DNA of 64,000 bases from Cytobacillus firmus (GCF_023612095.1 NZ_CP086235.1:3731501-3795500); one strand, 5' to 3'. Shown: positions 24,248 to 33,565, counted from the first letter of the stretch. Numbers and translations are program-made. Notes: a model not told the origin generated them from the sequence alone.

Positions 24248-24425
24248 AAGAGATCTCCTCCTTTAGCGCTTTTGGCTGTTAACCTCTTTATGCCATCTTT
24301 CAATACTTCGATATGCAGCAGCCTGTTCCCTCCCTTTTTCATAATCGAAAGGGAAAGATTGCAGTTTTCAGGCATATACCTTTTAGTAAGGACACTTTGC
24401 GCTAGGAGAAAAGGGAGGTTAAAGG

Positions 24426-24569
24426 ATGGCTTTAATGTGGGCTATTACAATCGGTTTTATTGTTTCATTGGGGCTGGTCGGATTTATGCTTGTCCATTTT
24501 CTAAAGGGTGCAATGGATTCCCGCGATTCCACGACTGTTGACAGGATTCAGAGTGATTCGAAAGAGTAG
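24426..24569 (+). CDS. Small single-pass membrane protein (47 aa), unknown function
   Basis: A 47-codon frame with GGGAGG about nine bases before the ATG and a 13-bp terminator just after the stop. One helix (MALMWAITIGFIVSLGLVGF, continuing MLVHFL) is followed by a polar tail with DSRDSTTVDRIQSDSKE. I do not recognise it. The flanking signals and membrane topology support a real gene. Confidence 0.65.
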   Translation: MALMWAITIGFIVSLGLVGFMLVHFLKGAMDSRDSTTVDRIQSDSKE

Positions 24570-24571
24570 TG

Positions 24572-24603
24572 AAAAGAGGCTGCCGGAATTGGCAGCCTCT
24601 TTT
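24572..24603. terminator. Bidirectional terminator between the 47-residue gene and fpg
   Basis: A 13-bp perfect stem AAAAGAGGCTGCC / GGCAGCCTCTTTT with loop GGAATT. It lies directly after the zinc-finger-frame stop of fpg on the other strand. Confidence 0.9.
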
Positions 24604-25412
24604 CTAGCTTTGACAATTTGCACAATAGAACGTTTTTCGTGAAGATATTTCTTCTTTCACTATAGGGCTGCTGCAGCGGAGGCATGGTTCTCCTTCTCTG
24701 TCATAGACCCTGCACTGCTCATTATACCCCCGGTTTTGGCATCTCCTTTAAATAAGACCTCTTCCATATACCCCCCAAACTGAATGGCACGGGTTAATAC
24801 GCCCTTCATGGACTGATACATGATTTTTATTTCATCCTCATCCAATTCATCCGCTTTTTTCATTGGCAGCAGTCCAGCCTCAAAACAGATTTCATCGCTG
24901 TAGCAGTTGCCGATTCCGGAGAGAAACTTCTGATTGACAAATGTCGTTTTCAGCATTCCTCTTCTGCTTCCGATCAGTTCCCGGAAGGCCGGAAATCCCA
25001 ATGTGTGATCCAGAGGCTCCGGTCCCAGATGGGAAAGCTCCTTATCCATCTCTGCATCTGTCAGCAAATGCAGATAGCCAAGTCTTAGTCCAATAAAATA
25101 AAGCTTTTTATCACCAAAAGAAATAATAACCTGTTTGGTTCGGTCAGGATTGTCCGCTTCGCTGCCGATATACATCCAGCCCCCAAGCATAAGGTGCAGC
25201 AGCAGATTTTTACCGGAGCTCAGCTTGAAAATCAGGTGCTTGGCCCTTCTTTGGATTTCCGTTATTTGCACATTAATCAGCTGACTTTTGAATTGGGCAG
25301 GCTGCACATTTATTGATTTTTCGCGGTTCACCTCTACATCAGTAATGACGTTACGGACCAGTTTCTCCGTTAACAGCCTTCTGTAGGTTTCCATTTCCGG
25401 AAGCTCAGGCAT
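24604..25412 (-). pseudogene. mutM: DNA-formamidopyrimidine glycosylase (Fpg/MutM), frameshifted before the zinc finger
   Basis: Removes oxidised purines such as 8-oxoguanine and cleaves the abasic site. The N-terminal catalytic PELPEME (Pro1/Glu2 after Met removal), Lys-containing RRAKHLIF, and helix-two-turn-helix GIGNCYSDEICFEAGLLP are intact. At C24727-24731 (G5 in the gene) the frame shifts and a false stop arises 20 codons on, at 24660. In the next frame translation continues with YNEQCRVYDREGEPCLRCSS and ends YCANCQS, the C4 zinc finger essential for DNA binding. One extra G would restore a 269-residue protein of normal length. The same one-base pattern occurs in four other genes here, so a sequencing error is likely. 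ATG follows AAGGAGC. Confidence 0.88.
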
Positions 25413-25584
25413 GGTGTCAGCTCCTTCCTAAGATACTGTTAGCTTAGTATTTAATGGAAGGATTCACTTCATTCCTGAAAACTGTACAATCAATTTTTTT
25501 CGTTTGTTCAACGTTTCGTAACAATAGTTTCCAATATTTTGATGTTAGAAATGGTACGATGATGATAAAGGGAGGTTTTTCCAT

Positions 25585-26076
25585 ATGCAAAAGAACCGTT
25601 CCAGCAATCAGGCTTTAATGTTTTTTATCGTTTATATTGCGTTATTAGGCAGTTTAATTTTTGCGGCTGTATTATTCAAACCCGCTTTTCAACAGGAGCA
25701 GCCTTCAGAAATTTCTTCTGCTTTCTCCAAAGAACTCCAGGTTCAAAAGCACAATCAGGAAAAGAAGGCAGCTGAGAACGAAGGAAAATGGCAGCCATCC
25801 AATACGTTTATGATCACAGCCATTTCCATCGCCTCTTGTCTTGATATCATTGTTGTGCTTCTCTGGGCCCGTCATGAAAATAAAAAGAAACAGCAGGGGC
25901 ATTTCTCCAATCCAAATAGGTTGAACAATAAGAAGTGGTTCTGGTACTTGGTTTCAATGGGCATTGTTTTGCCCAAAGATGGCAAGTTGACATTCAGCCT
26001 GAAAAACTTCATCTTAACTGTTATCTTTATGGTTTTATTGAAGTTTTGGCTGTTTGACCAGCTCGAGAGCGTCTAA
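25585..26076 (+). CDS. Membrane protein (163 aa), unknown function
   Basis: Three predicted helices: about 11-32 (MFFIVYIALLGSLIFAAVLF), 75-95 (MITAISIASCLDIIVVLLW) and 138-155. An outward-facing polar region rich in Glu/Lys/Gln separates the first two, and a basic loop (HENKKKQQGH) follows the second. GGGAGG precedes the ATG. The family is not recognised. It converges on the trans-sulfuration gene with only five bases between stops and no clear terminator in the gap. Confidence 0.7.
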   Translation: MQKNRSSNQALMFFIVYIALLGSLIFAAVLFKPAFQQEQPSEISSAFSKELQVQKHNQEKKAAENEGKWQPSNTFMITAISIASCLDIIVVLLWARHENKKKQQGHFSNPNRLNNKKWFWYLVSMGIVLPKDGKLTFSLKNFILTVIFMVLLKFWLFDQLESV

Positions 26077-26081
26077 GATCT

Positions 26082-27215
26082 TCACAGACTCCGATTAACA
26101 GCCTCATTCAGCTGTGAAATGATATCACCCGCATGTTCAATGCCCATGGATATCCTTACCACCTGCTTAGTAATGCCAAGTTCTTTGCATACTTCAGGAG
26201 GCAGTGCACGGTGAGATGTTGTCAGAGGATGGGATACGGACGTTTCAACGCCTGCAAGTGTCGGCACAATTTTTATCCATCCAAGCTCTTTGAAAAATTT
26301 ATTCACATCTGCACTCTCACACAATTCAATCGTGACGATGGCGCCGAACCCTTCTTCACCATGGTGGAAAGGATAATAGACTTTGTTTACTTCCTGGTTT
26401 TGCTCTAATGCCCTTGCCACCCTTCTGGCATTGGCAGACTGCTGCTTCATTCTGAGAGCCAGCGTTTTCGCTCCCCTGCAGGTCAGCCAGGCTTCAAACG
26501 GACTCAGATTTGCCCCGAGGTTTACAATTTTGCCGCGTGCTTTTCCAACCAGCTCTTCATCTCCAGCGAGGACACCTGCAGTGATATCACTGTGTCCGCC
26601 TATGTATTTGGTTGCACTGTGGACGACTAGATCAATGCCCTTCAAGTAGGGCTGGCAGTGATATGGAGTGGCAAATGTATTATCAATCAGGGTAACGAGA
26701 TGATGCTTCTTCGCCAGGCGGACGACTCCTTCTAGGTTTTCAACTCTCAATAAAGGATTTGTGATGCTTTCTGAGTATAAAAGTTTTGTATTCTCCTTAA
26801 TGGCCCCCTCCACCTGATAAGGATCAGAGAATGGCACAAAGGTTACTTCTATACCGAGCTGTGTCAGCTCTTCCTTGATTAAATGGAAGCTGCCTCCGTA
26901 CAGGTCATCGGCAGCCACAATATGGTCGCCGCTTTTGACCACAGCAAGCACTCCCGAGAGGATGGCAGATAAACCGGAGGAGGCAGCTGTCCCGGCCGGC
27001 GCTCCTTCAAGACCGGCAATTAATTCACCAAGCTCATCTGTATTCGGATTTCCGACCCGGGAATAAAGATAGTTGCCGTTACCCTGATAAAACCCCTCCA
27101 GCTCATCAAGATCGCTGAAAGCGAAAGCCGAGGTTTGATAGATGGGTGTGACTTTACTTTTAATATTGCGATTGCTGTTATTTTTTCTATGCAGGACAGA
27201 CGTTTCGAAATTCAT
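26082..27215 (-). CDS. PLP-dependent trans-sulfuration enzyme (cystathionine gamma-synthase/lyase family)
   Basis: A 377-residue Cys/Met-metabolism PLP enzyme. Marks are YSRVGNPNTDELGELIAGLE (tyrosine/arginine phosphate contacts), GLSAILSGVLAVVKSGD, SITNPLLRVENL, IDNTFATPYHCQPY, and the PLP lysine in HSATKYIGGHSD. It could be MetI-like cystathionine gamma-synthase/O-acetylhomoserine thiolyase, a cystathionine beta-lyase, or MccB-like; residues seen do not settle this. The gene stands alone behind its own strong promoter at 27296-27324. The ~75-base leader is too short for a SAM (S-box) riboswitch. Confidence 0.88.
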   Translation of the reverse strand: MNFETSVLHRKNNSNRNIKSKVTPIYQTSAFAFSDLDELEGFYQGNGNYLYSRVGNPNTDELGELIAGLEGAPAGTAASSGLSAILSGVLAVVKSGDHIVAADDLYGGSFHLIKEELTQLGIEVTFVPFSDPYQVEGAIKENTKLLYSESITNPLLRVENLEGVVRLAKKHHLVTLIDNTFATPYHCQPYLKGIDLVVHSATKYIGGHSDITAGVLAGDEELVGKARGKIVNLGANLSPFEAWLTCRGAKTLALRMKQQSANARRVARALEQNQEVNKVYYPFHHGEEGFGAIVTIELCESADVNKFFKELGWIKIVPTLAGVETSVSHPLTTSHRALPPEVCKELGITKQVVRISMGIEHAGDIISQLNEAVNRSL

Positions 27216-27295
27216 TTGACCTTTCCCCTTTAAAAGAAATAAGTCCAGAGAAATGCCCAGACCTTTTTAATAATAATTAGCTGAATTTATAAAAA

Positions 27296-27324
27296 ATTAT
27301 ATCAATACAGCTTTTATGCGTCAA
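27296..27324 (-). promoter_or_regulatory. Sigma-A promoter of the trans-sulfuration gene
   Basis: On the minus strand TTGACG, a 17-base spacer, then TATAAT preceded by TGA (extended -10). It is the best sigma-A match noticed in the window and lies in the gap after the gerC-type gene. Confidence 0.8.
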
Positions 27325-27339
27325 TGAATGAAAGGATTT

Positions 27340-28533
27340 CTATTTTACTTCCTTCAGAAAGCTTTTAGTCCTGATGCCCGTTCGACGAATGTTTAATGTT
27401 GTGTCTACATGTATATCAGCATCAGCAAATTTTTCATCCCAGTTCTTCTCGACTTTTTTGAAATTCTGATAATCCTGTCTCAGCACAACTTCACCAAAAC
27501 CAAAAATATCAGTACCAAATTCCTGCTGGACCTTTTTGATCGTTTCTGCCACCTTTTCATTAACCTGTTTCTCTGCAATTTGCCCGTTTTCTTCGTATGT
27601 TTTTGCTTTATCAAACTGATCGTTGCAATGAGTCCCATCAATATAAGCCTCTGCTCTAATTTTTATATGAATATCAGCTTTTCCATTCTCGAGTTTCCCT
27701 TTAATCTTTGTCCTTGTATCGTATACTCTCATCCCCATATAACGGCTTTCGCTGCATTTTACAGTAATCGAGGTTTTATCAATTTTATCCTGAATCCATA
27801 AGTAATTCCTTGAATCCTCCAATGTCAGGAACCCTTCCAGCTTATCACCTTTGAAAATAGCCAGCGAGTCCAGGACGACAAGCGCGTCCGGGGTGACCTT
27901 CATCATATTTTCCGCACTGGCTCCAGCCTCCGGGTCACCCTTTATCCTGACCGCGGCCATTACAGGCTGACGGCCACGAGCGGTCCATGCCGTAATGACA
28001 TCATTCATTCTCACTCCCGGGTCTCCGCCCCAATCCTTCATCATCGTGTCCAGCTGAGTATGCAGCTTTAAAGATGTAGATTTCTGGAATTGATACGTCA
28101 CTTTTAGAACATCAGAACCTTTAGCATCTCTTGCAATCAATATATTAAAATCATCACGGATTTCCCGGTTTCTTTCCAGAAAATCAATGAAATCAATAAT
28201 CCCCTCTTTTGCAAGCTCCTCTCCTATAATCAGTGTGCGCATGTGAGAATAAATCAGGTGCCTGGACATCCCTTCATTCATTCTATAAGTCAGCTCTGCC
28301 AGAGAATTTCCCTCCGCAGAGTAAACGATGGATGGAGCAAAGCCGCTGGCGGTGCGGTTATTCAATTCAGTTGCATTAATCCCTTCCACAGTCAGAATAT
28401 ACTTATCGTTTTCTCCCTTATCCACAGCCATTCCTGTGACAACGGTTATTTCACCCAGTTCTCGCTGATCCCAGCATCCGGACAGCAGTACTGCCGCTAA
28501 TAAAATGGCGGACATCACACCAGAATTTTTCAA
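27340..28533 (-). CDS. Spore germinant receptor C subunit (GerAC family lipoprotein)
   Basis: A 397-residue lipoprotein of the inner spore membrane, required for nutrient germinant sensing. The signal peptide ends in the lipobox LLSGC (modified Cys at about residue 20), followed by the family motif WDQRELGEI. The rest shows the GerAC three-domain beta/alpha pattern, ending GFGEVVLRQDYQNFKKVEKN. The ATG overlaps the A-subunit stop by four bases, so the genes are translationally coupled. It is last in the four-gene D-B-A-C operon. Which nutrient is sensed cannot be told. Confidence 0.92.
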   Translation of the reverse strand: MKNSGVMSAILLAAVLLSGCWDQRELGEITVVTGMAVDKGENDKYILTVEGINATELNNRTASGFAPSIVYSAEGNSLAELTYRMNEGMSRHLIYSHMRTLIIGEELAKEGIIDFIDFLERNREIRDDFNILIARDAKGSDVLKVTYQFQKSTSLKLHTQLDTMMKDWGGDPGVRMNDVITAWTARGRQPVMAAVRIKGDPEAGASAENMMKVTPDALVVLDSLAIFKGDKLEGFLTLEDSRNYLWIQDKIDKTSITVKCSESRYMGMRVYDTRTKIKGKLENGKADIHIKIRAEAYIDGTHCNDQFDKAKTYEENGQIAEKQVNEKVAETIKKVQQEFGTDIFGFGEVVLRQDYQNFKKVEKNWDEKFADADIHVDTTLNIRRTGIRTKSFLKEVK

Positions 28534-30119
28534 TTGGGCTGCTCTCCTTTCATTGGAGGAGGAGAAGGCGACCCTGTCTTTGGAAACTTTTCAGGATTCT
28601 GCGTCTTTAAATAAGCCGGCCTCTTCCTCATGCTCCAGATCGGGAATCGGAAAAATACATCCTTCTGCTGCTCGATGATAAACGGGGCCACCGGCGAAAG
28701 ATATGGAATGCCAAAAGATCTGAGAGAGCTCAAATGGGCCACAATAAAAACAAGTACAATCAGGACGCCATACAAGCCCAATATCGCCGACACAATAATC
28801 AGTAGAAACCTTAACAGCCTTGCTGCTACTGCAAAACTATAAGTGGGCGATACAAAATTGGCGATGGCTGTAATGGCGACAATGATGACCATAATATTCG
28901 ATATAATCCCTGCCTCTGCCGCAGCCTGTCCGATTACGAGAGCCCCTACGATTGAAACAGTCTGCCCGACAGCCCTTGGCATCCGGACACCGGCTTCCCT
29001 CAGGATCTCAAAGGTTACTTCCATCAATATCACTTCAATCACTGCCGGAAACGGCACTCCTTCCCGCTGGGCAATAATCCCGAGAAGAAGGGGCGTGGGC
29101 AGAAGCTCATGATGAAAGGTTAAAATCCCGACATATAAGGAAGGTGTAATCAAAGCAATCATAAAGGATAAATAGCGGATTATTCTTAAGAAGCTTCCCA
29201 TCATGAAGTTTTGATAATAATCTTCTGCAATGGAAAAGAAATCGACCAGTACAGCCGGAACCACCAGCACAAAAGGTGTGCCATCAACAAGAATGGCAAT
29301 TTTCCCTTCAAGTAAATTGGATGCCACTGCATCAGGCCTTTCACTGTTCAGAGCCAGCGGAAAAGGTGTCGCAGATTTATCTGCAATCAGCTCTTCAATA
29401 TTTCCGGATTCAAAGATAGCATTCACCTTTATCCCTCTAAGCCTTTTGCGCACCTCTCCAACGATCTTTTCATTTGCCGTGCCTTCCATATACCCGATGT
29501 ATACAGTAGTGTTCGTCTCAGAACCAATGATGAATTTTTCAAAACGGAGGTTTCTGTTTTTTATTCTTCTTCTCAGCAGGCTTACATTTGTTGTAATCGA
29601 CTCCACGAATCCATCCTTAGGCCCCCGGATGACCGTCTGAGTGCTTGGCTCTGTTATGGACCGGTCTTCGCCGATAGCCATGGAAAGAGAAAGTGCCTTT
29701 TCCATATCTTTAAATAAAATGATGATGTTACCATAAAGCAGAGAGGTGATAATCTCATCGAATGACCCGACCAGCTGATAGCCGGCTCCTCCGAGTTTCG
29801 CCTTGCATAAAGACTTTAAATCATCCTCTGTTGTTAATTTAAAACCATCCTCTTTCCCGCTGATGGATTGAAGAATCGTTTCCTTTAGCAATTTAGTATC
29901 AATCATAGTTGTAAGATAGATAAGCAGCGCATCTTTGCCTTCTGTTTTCAGCTCATCCATGCTTAAATCAACCGTGCTTCCGAACTCTGCGTTTATTTTT
30001 TCTTTCAGCTGTTCAAGATTCATGCTTTCAAGATTCGGACCCGGGTCTGCGGTTTCCTCAATTTGTACAGGATATTCGTTTTTTTTGCGCATTTTTAAAA
30101 GTGATTTAAGAATACTCAA
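28530..30119 (-). CDS. Spore germinant receptor A subunit (GerA/SpoVAF family)
   Basis: A 529-residue membrane protein. The large cytosolic N-terminal domain (about residues 1-290) contains SITEPSTQTVIRGPKDGFVE and LRRRIKNRNLRFE, hallmarks of GerAA. About five transmembrane helices follow, with YYQNFMMGSFLRIIRYLSF, REGVPFPAVIEVILMEVTFE and RMPRAVGQTVSIVGALVIGQ. The tail is Pro-rich. GerAA-type subunits oligomerise into ligand-gated channels with B and C subunits. It overlaps both neighbours by four bases. Forespore (sigma-G) expression is expected from the family, but I could not pick out a sigma-G promoter. Confidence 0.93.
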   Translation of the reverse strand: MSILKSLLKMRKKNEYPVQIEETADPGPNLESMNLEQLKEKINAEFGSTVDLSMDELKTEGKDALLIYLTTMIDTKLLKETILQSISGKEDGFKLTTEDDLKSLCKAKLGGAGYQLVGSFDEIITSLLYGNIIILFKDMEKALSLSMAIGEDRSITEPSTQTVIRGPKDGFVESITTNVSLLRRRIKNRNLRFEKFIIGSETNTTVYIGYMEGTANEKIVGEVRKRLRGIKVNAIFESGNIEELIADKSATPFPLALNSERPDAVASNLLEGKIAILVDGTPFVLVVPAVLVDFFSIAEDYYQNFMMGSFLRIIRYLSFMIALITPSLYVGILTFHHELLPTPLLLGIIAQREGVPFPAVIEVILMEVTFEILREAGVRMPRAVGQTVSIVGALVIGQAAAEAGIISNIMVIIVAITAIANFVSPTYSFAVAARLLRFLLIIVSAILGLYGVLIVLVFIVAHLSSLRSFGIPYLSPVAPFIIEQQKDVFFRFPIWSMRKRPAYLKTQNPEKFPKTGSPSPPPMKGEQPN

Positions 30120-31237
30120 AACTTCATCCCCTTCGTGCCGGGTTTAGACTTTTTCTTCCGCCTCTTCCATAAAACGGCGATTAATAGAAGTGAAGGCAGT
30201 CCGAACTGCAACGGCAAATGCAGGAAATATGGGACCATCTCAAGTCCCTCCTGCCAATGGTCACCAAAATTTACTGATATCAATACAGAATAAGCTGAAA
30301 CAATCATGGCAGCAGGCAAGGAAAAATACCTGTACGGAAGTCTGAATGTGTATTCCAGGCCCTTCAATCCTGCAAACATAAACACCGACCCCTTTACCAA
30401 AATCCCCAGCATCATGATAAAAACAACGAGTGCATCAATTCTTTCGATGAAATTACCGATGGAGACCTCGCGGGCTGAACTGAGCATGGGAAAATTGGAA
30501 CGCAGCAAAGCATCAGCTCCAAGTGTCACGATCATCAAAAACATGGCAAATAATAAAAGCGCACCCGCAATTGCTACTCCGAGCAAGGACACACGCAGGC
30601 AATATTTAAAATTGGTTACTACAGGAAGGATGAGTGTAAATGCAATAAGCTCGCCAAAAGGAAACACGATCAAAGTTGGAAAAAGCGCCTTCAAAACAGG
30701 CTTAAGCCCATCTCCGAGCACAGGCTTTATTTCATTTAAATTGGCATTCCCGCTTGCGAATAAAAGGATGGTCAAAAGGAATAAAAATCCGAATAAATAA
30801 GGAGTAAAAATTTCTGAAGTTCTGCCAAGGACTTCAAGGCCAAGATATAAAATATAAGCCATGACAAGACAGATGGTCAGCGAAATGATCTCAATTGGCG
30901 TTGACGGCAGAATAGCCGAAGCAATCAATTCGCCAAAATCCCGGACCACCCGGCTGGCAAGGTACAGAAAATAAACTACATAAATATTAGAAAAAATAAT
31001 GGCAATTGGTCTTTTAAAACCAATTTCCATGAGCTCATACAAATTTTTCCCGGGCACCCTGCTGATTAGGAAATAGTAGAATAGCATGATCCCAAACCCA
31101 AACATAATGGAGGCTGCAATGGCAATCCAGGCATCTTTCTTGGCATCCCCGCCTACTCCGACAACAATGGCGCTTCCTAAAAGGAAATTGATCAACAATG
31201 TCAGCAGCTGGCTGAGAGATATATTCTCTTTTAACAT
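30116..31237 (-). CDS. Spore germinant receptor B subunit (GerAB family transporter-like)
   Basis: A 373-residue protein with about ten transmembrane helices and the APC-transporter fold used by GerAB to bind nutrients. The N-terminus KENISLSQLLTLLINFLLGS, the NIYVVYFLYLASRVVRDFGE segment, and a basic tail (KRRKKKSKPGTKGMKF) are typical. I chose ATG 31237 (length close to the ~365 family norm, GGTGATGG upstream). An upstream TTG has no ribosome site. It precedes the A subunit and overlaps it, giving order B-A-C instead of the classical A-B-C. Confidence 0.92.
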   Translation of the reverse strand: MLKENISLSQLLTLLINFLLGSAIVVGVGGDAKKDAWIAIAASIMFGFGIMLFYYFLISRVPGKNLYELMEIGFKRPIAIIFSNIYVVYFLYLASRVVRDFGELIASAILPSTPIEIISLTICLVMAYILYLGLEVLGRTSEIFTPYLFGFLFLLTILLFASGNANLNEIKPVLGDGLKPVLKALFPTLIVFPFGELIAFTLILPVVTNFKYCLRVSLLGVAIAGALLLFAMFLMIVTLGADALLRSNFPMLSSAREVSIGNFIERIDALVVFIMMLGILVKGSVFMFAGLKGLEYTFRLPYRYFSLPAAMIVSAYSVLISVNFGDHWQEGLEMVPYFLHLPLQFGLPSLLLIAVLWKRRKKKSKPGTKGMKF

Positions 31238-31278
31238 TCCATCACCAATCCCCTGTATGTTCAATTAAGCAAGCGTTT

Positions 31279-31509
31279 CTATGATGGCCGCTTCTTTTTC
31301 TTCGCTTTCAAAAGACGGAAATCAGCCACTGTACTTGAGGCCAATCCAATCAAAACAGTAAAAATAATAATCATTCTTCCTGTGGCAATCTCTGAAAACA
31401 GCAGATTCCTCAAAGCTTGGAAAAACGTATAATCAAATATTCTCATATCAAATATAGTGCTCAATATTGCCAAGAGCAGAAAAATGGTCAGATAGCTGAA
31501 TGTAATCAT
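31279..31509 (-). CDS. Small two-helix protein, probable germinant receptor D subunit
   Basis: A 76-residue protein with two transmembrane helices (about 4-20 and 45-62) and a basic end (KAKKKKRPS). It is the first gene of the ger operon, about 40 bases before the B subunit. Small two-helix D subunits (YfkS, GerKD, GerUD) accompany some germinant receptors and modulate germination rate. Position and topology fit, while sequence similarity is too short to prove it. ATG 31509 has GGGG about nine bases upstream. The 207-base gap before it is a divergent promoter region shared with the Rieske oxidoreductase gene. Confidence 0.65.
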   Translation of the reverse strand: MITFSYLTIFLLLAILSTIFDMRIFDYTFFQALRNLLFSEIATGRMIIIFTVLIGLASSTVADFRLLKAKKKKRPS

Positions 31510-31716
31510 GACTGTACCCCATTAACATTGGATATTGTATATCTTTTCTCGGTCTGCACATTTTATCCAGAATTAAAGAAAAAACTGCTCAGGTTCCGAT
31601 ATACCAATCCACCTGATTAATTAACAATTATTTGGGTATGGTTAGAGAAGGAGAAATTGTATAGTAACAGGGTTTACAGGAAAAATTATGAATGAATATA
31701 ACGTAGGAGGACAAAT

Positions 31717-33243
31717 ATGACGACATCCAACCACAATACACCCCAATATCCTGAGCCATATTGGAGGGAAGAGGAACTTCCTGCCTTTGATAAGCTCAGA
31801 GAAGATGCTCAAACGGACATTGCGATTGTCGGCGGAGGCATTACCGGGATAACGGCAGGGTACCTTCTTGCCAAGGAAGGCTTTAAAGTGGCGATTCTTG
31901 AAGCCGGCAATATCCTGAACGGCACCACTGGACATACAACCGCCAAAGTGACGGCACAGCATGGCTTAATATATGATGAATTGATCAGCAACTTTGGTGT
32001 GGAAAAAGCTAAACTCTATTATCAGGCTTCAGCAGATGCACTGAATTTCGTCCGGAACACAGCATCGGAAAAACAAATTGAATGCGACTTCAGTAATGAA
32101 GAAGCTATCATCTATGCTGTATCGGAAGAGTACGCACAAAAAGTCGATAAAGAGCGGCAAGCCTATGAAAAACTGGGAATCCCACACGGAATGAAGGAGA
32201 GCATTCCGTTTAACATCAACACGACTGCCGTTCTCTCCATGCTTGACCAGGCCCAGTTCCATCCGGTTAAATACTTGAAAAAGCTGCTTAAAGACTTTGT
32301 GGATTTGGGAGGAATTGTGTATGAAAATACCACAGCAGCAGATATTGAAGAAGGCAGTCTTCCTGATGTCGTAACCAGAGACGGCCATCGCCTGAAATGC
32401 AAATATGTCATTGCTGCCTCCCACTTCCCTTTTGCGGATATGAAAGGGTTTTATTTTTCCAGATTATCTCCGGAAAGATCTTATGTACTTGGCGTAAAAA
32501 TCAAAGAGGACTTTCCTGGAGGCCTGTATTACAGTGCCGATTCACCGACCCGCTCGATGAGGTACACACCTTATAACGGAGACAAGCTTATTTTAGTGAG
32601 CGGCGACAGCCACAAGACGGGCCATGGGCCGGATACGATGAAGCACTACGATGCCCTCGAAGTGTTTGCGGAAGAGGTGCTTGGCATTACCGATTATCCT
32701 TATCGATGGTCTGCCCAGGATTTATACACACTTGATAAGGTCCCGTATATTGGCCCGATTACATCCAAGCAGAAGAATATCTTTGTCGCAACAGGCTACC
32801 GGAAATGGGGTATGACAAACGGGACAGCAGCAGCCATGCTGATAAAGGATCAGATTATGGAAAGGGACAACCCTTATGCAGAGCTGTTTACGCCATCGAG
32901 ATTCCAGGCTGACCCAAGCATCAAAAAATTTATCGCGGCCAATACGGATGTTGCCGGACAGCTGATCAAAGGCAAGCTTGAATTCGTGCCAAAAGAAACA
33001 GGAGATCTGTCAAATGATGAAGGCGGCGTCGTGATGATCAAAGGCAAGCGGACAGGGGCATACAGGGATCCTGAAGGCAGCCTTCATCTTGTGGATACAA
33101 CCTGCACCCACATGGGGTGTGAATGCGAATGGAATCATGGCGACCGAACATGGGACTGCCCATGCCACGGCTCCCGCTTTTCCTATGATGGAACCGTTGT
33201 GGAAGGTCCGGCTGCCAAACCGCTGAAGAAGGTTGAAGAATAA
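31717..33243 (+). CDS. FAD-dependent oxidoreductase with C-terminal Rieske [2Fe-2S] domain (YhfW-like)
   Basis: A 508-residue two-domain redox protein. The N-terminal DAO-type FAD domain has the dinucleotide loop VGGGITGITAGYLLAKEG near residues 38-50 and GTTGHTTAKVTAQHG after it. The C-terminal Rieske domain (about 420-508) has CTHMGCECEWN and CPCHGSRFSYDG, the Cys-His/Cys-His ligands of the [2Fe-2S] cluster. This fusion matches B. subtilis YhfW, whose substrate is unknown. The ATG has AGGAGG upstream. The gene is monocistronic and divergent from the ger operon. Confidence 0.92.
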   Translation: MTTSNHNTPQYPEPYWREEELPAFDKLREDAQTDIAIVGGGITGITAGYLLAKEGFKVAILEAGNILNGTTGHTTAKVTAQHGLIYDELISNFGVEKAKLYYQASADALNFVRNTASEKQIECDFSNEEAIIYAVSEEYAQKVDKERQAYEKLGIPHGMKESIPFNINTTAVLSMLDQAQFHPVKYLKKLLKDFVDLGGIVYENTTAADIEEGSLPDVVTRDGHRLKCKYVIAASHFPFADMKGFYFSRLSPERSYVLGVKIKEDFPGGLYYSADSPTRSMRYTPYNGDKLILVSGDSHKTGHGPDTMKHYDALEVFAEEVLGITDYPYRWSAQDLYTLDKVPYIGPITSKQKNIFVATGYRKWGMTNGTAAAMLIKDQIMERDNPYAELFTPSRFQADPSIKKFIAANTDVAGQLIKGKLEFVPKETGDLSNDEGGVVMIKGKRTGAYRDPEGSLHLVDTTCTHMGCECEWNHGDRTWDCPCHGSRFSYDGTVVEGPAAKPLKKVEE

Positions 33244-33268
33244 GATATAAATAATTGAAATGAAATGT

Positions 33269-33307
33269 AAAAAAGACAGTCTTCTAATGGGAAAACTGTC
33301 TTTTTTT
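33269..33307 (+). terminator. Intrinsic terminator of the Rieske oxidoreductase gene
   Basis: A 12-bp stem AAAAAAGACAGT / ACTGTCTTTTTT with a 14-base loop, about 25 bases after the stop. Confidence 0.8.
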
Positions 33308-33392
33308 ATGCATTTTCCGGGGATTTACTTGCCAGTGATGGAGATGGTACGAATTTATGCAGATAGCTCTTTTTATTTTCGGATAGCGGCAG

Positions 33393-33422
33393 CAAAAAAA
33401 TCCCCCTTTAAAAAGGAGGATT
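33393..33422 (-). terminator. Intrinsic terminator of the 44-residue gene
   Basis: On the minus strand AATCCTCCTT pairs with AAGGGGGATT (one G-U pair) around a short T/A loop and is followed by seven T. Confidence 0.8.
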
Positions 33423-33430
33423 CAGCTCAA

Positions 33431-33565
33431 TCAGTCCTGCACGTTGTTTTCTTTCTTTTCTTTGCTTCCGGTTGTGAATTCTACAAGCTCTTCGCTTGTG
33501 CGCTGCGGTCTGTGTTTATTGTTATTGCGCTGTGCATTGCCATTTCCACGTTTGGTTCTGCCCAT
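33431..33565 (-). CDS. Small basic hydrophilic protein (44 aa), unknown function
   Basis: MGRTKRGNGNAQRNNNKHRP followed by QRTSEELVEFTTGSKEKKEN and NVQD. The N-terminal half is Arg/Lys/Asn-rich and the C-terminal half acidic/basic mixed, with no membrane segment. Starting from ATG 33565, AAAGGAG lies about 11 bases upstream, and a strong terminator follows the stop. Size and composition resemble minor small spore-associated proteins of Bacillus, but I cannot name it. The frame remains open further upstream, without a better start. Confidence 0.6.
   Translation of the reverse strand: MGRTKRGNGNAQRNNNKHRPQRTSEELVEFTTGSKEKKENNVQD

Noticed and set aside
24727..24731. Programmed frameshift in fpg
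   Set aside because: The codons around the G5 run (ACC GGG GGT) do not form a slippery heptamer, so a missing base or true mutation is more likely.
27216..27295. Riboswitch in the leader of the trans-sulfuration gene
   Set aside because: Only about 75 bases lie between the promoter and the start, and no conserved S-box sequence is present.
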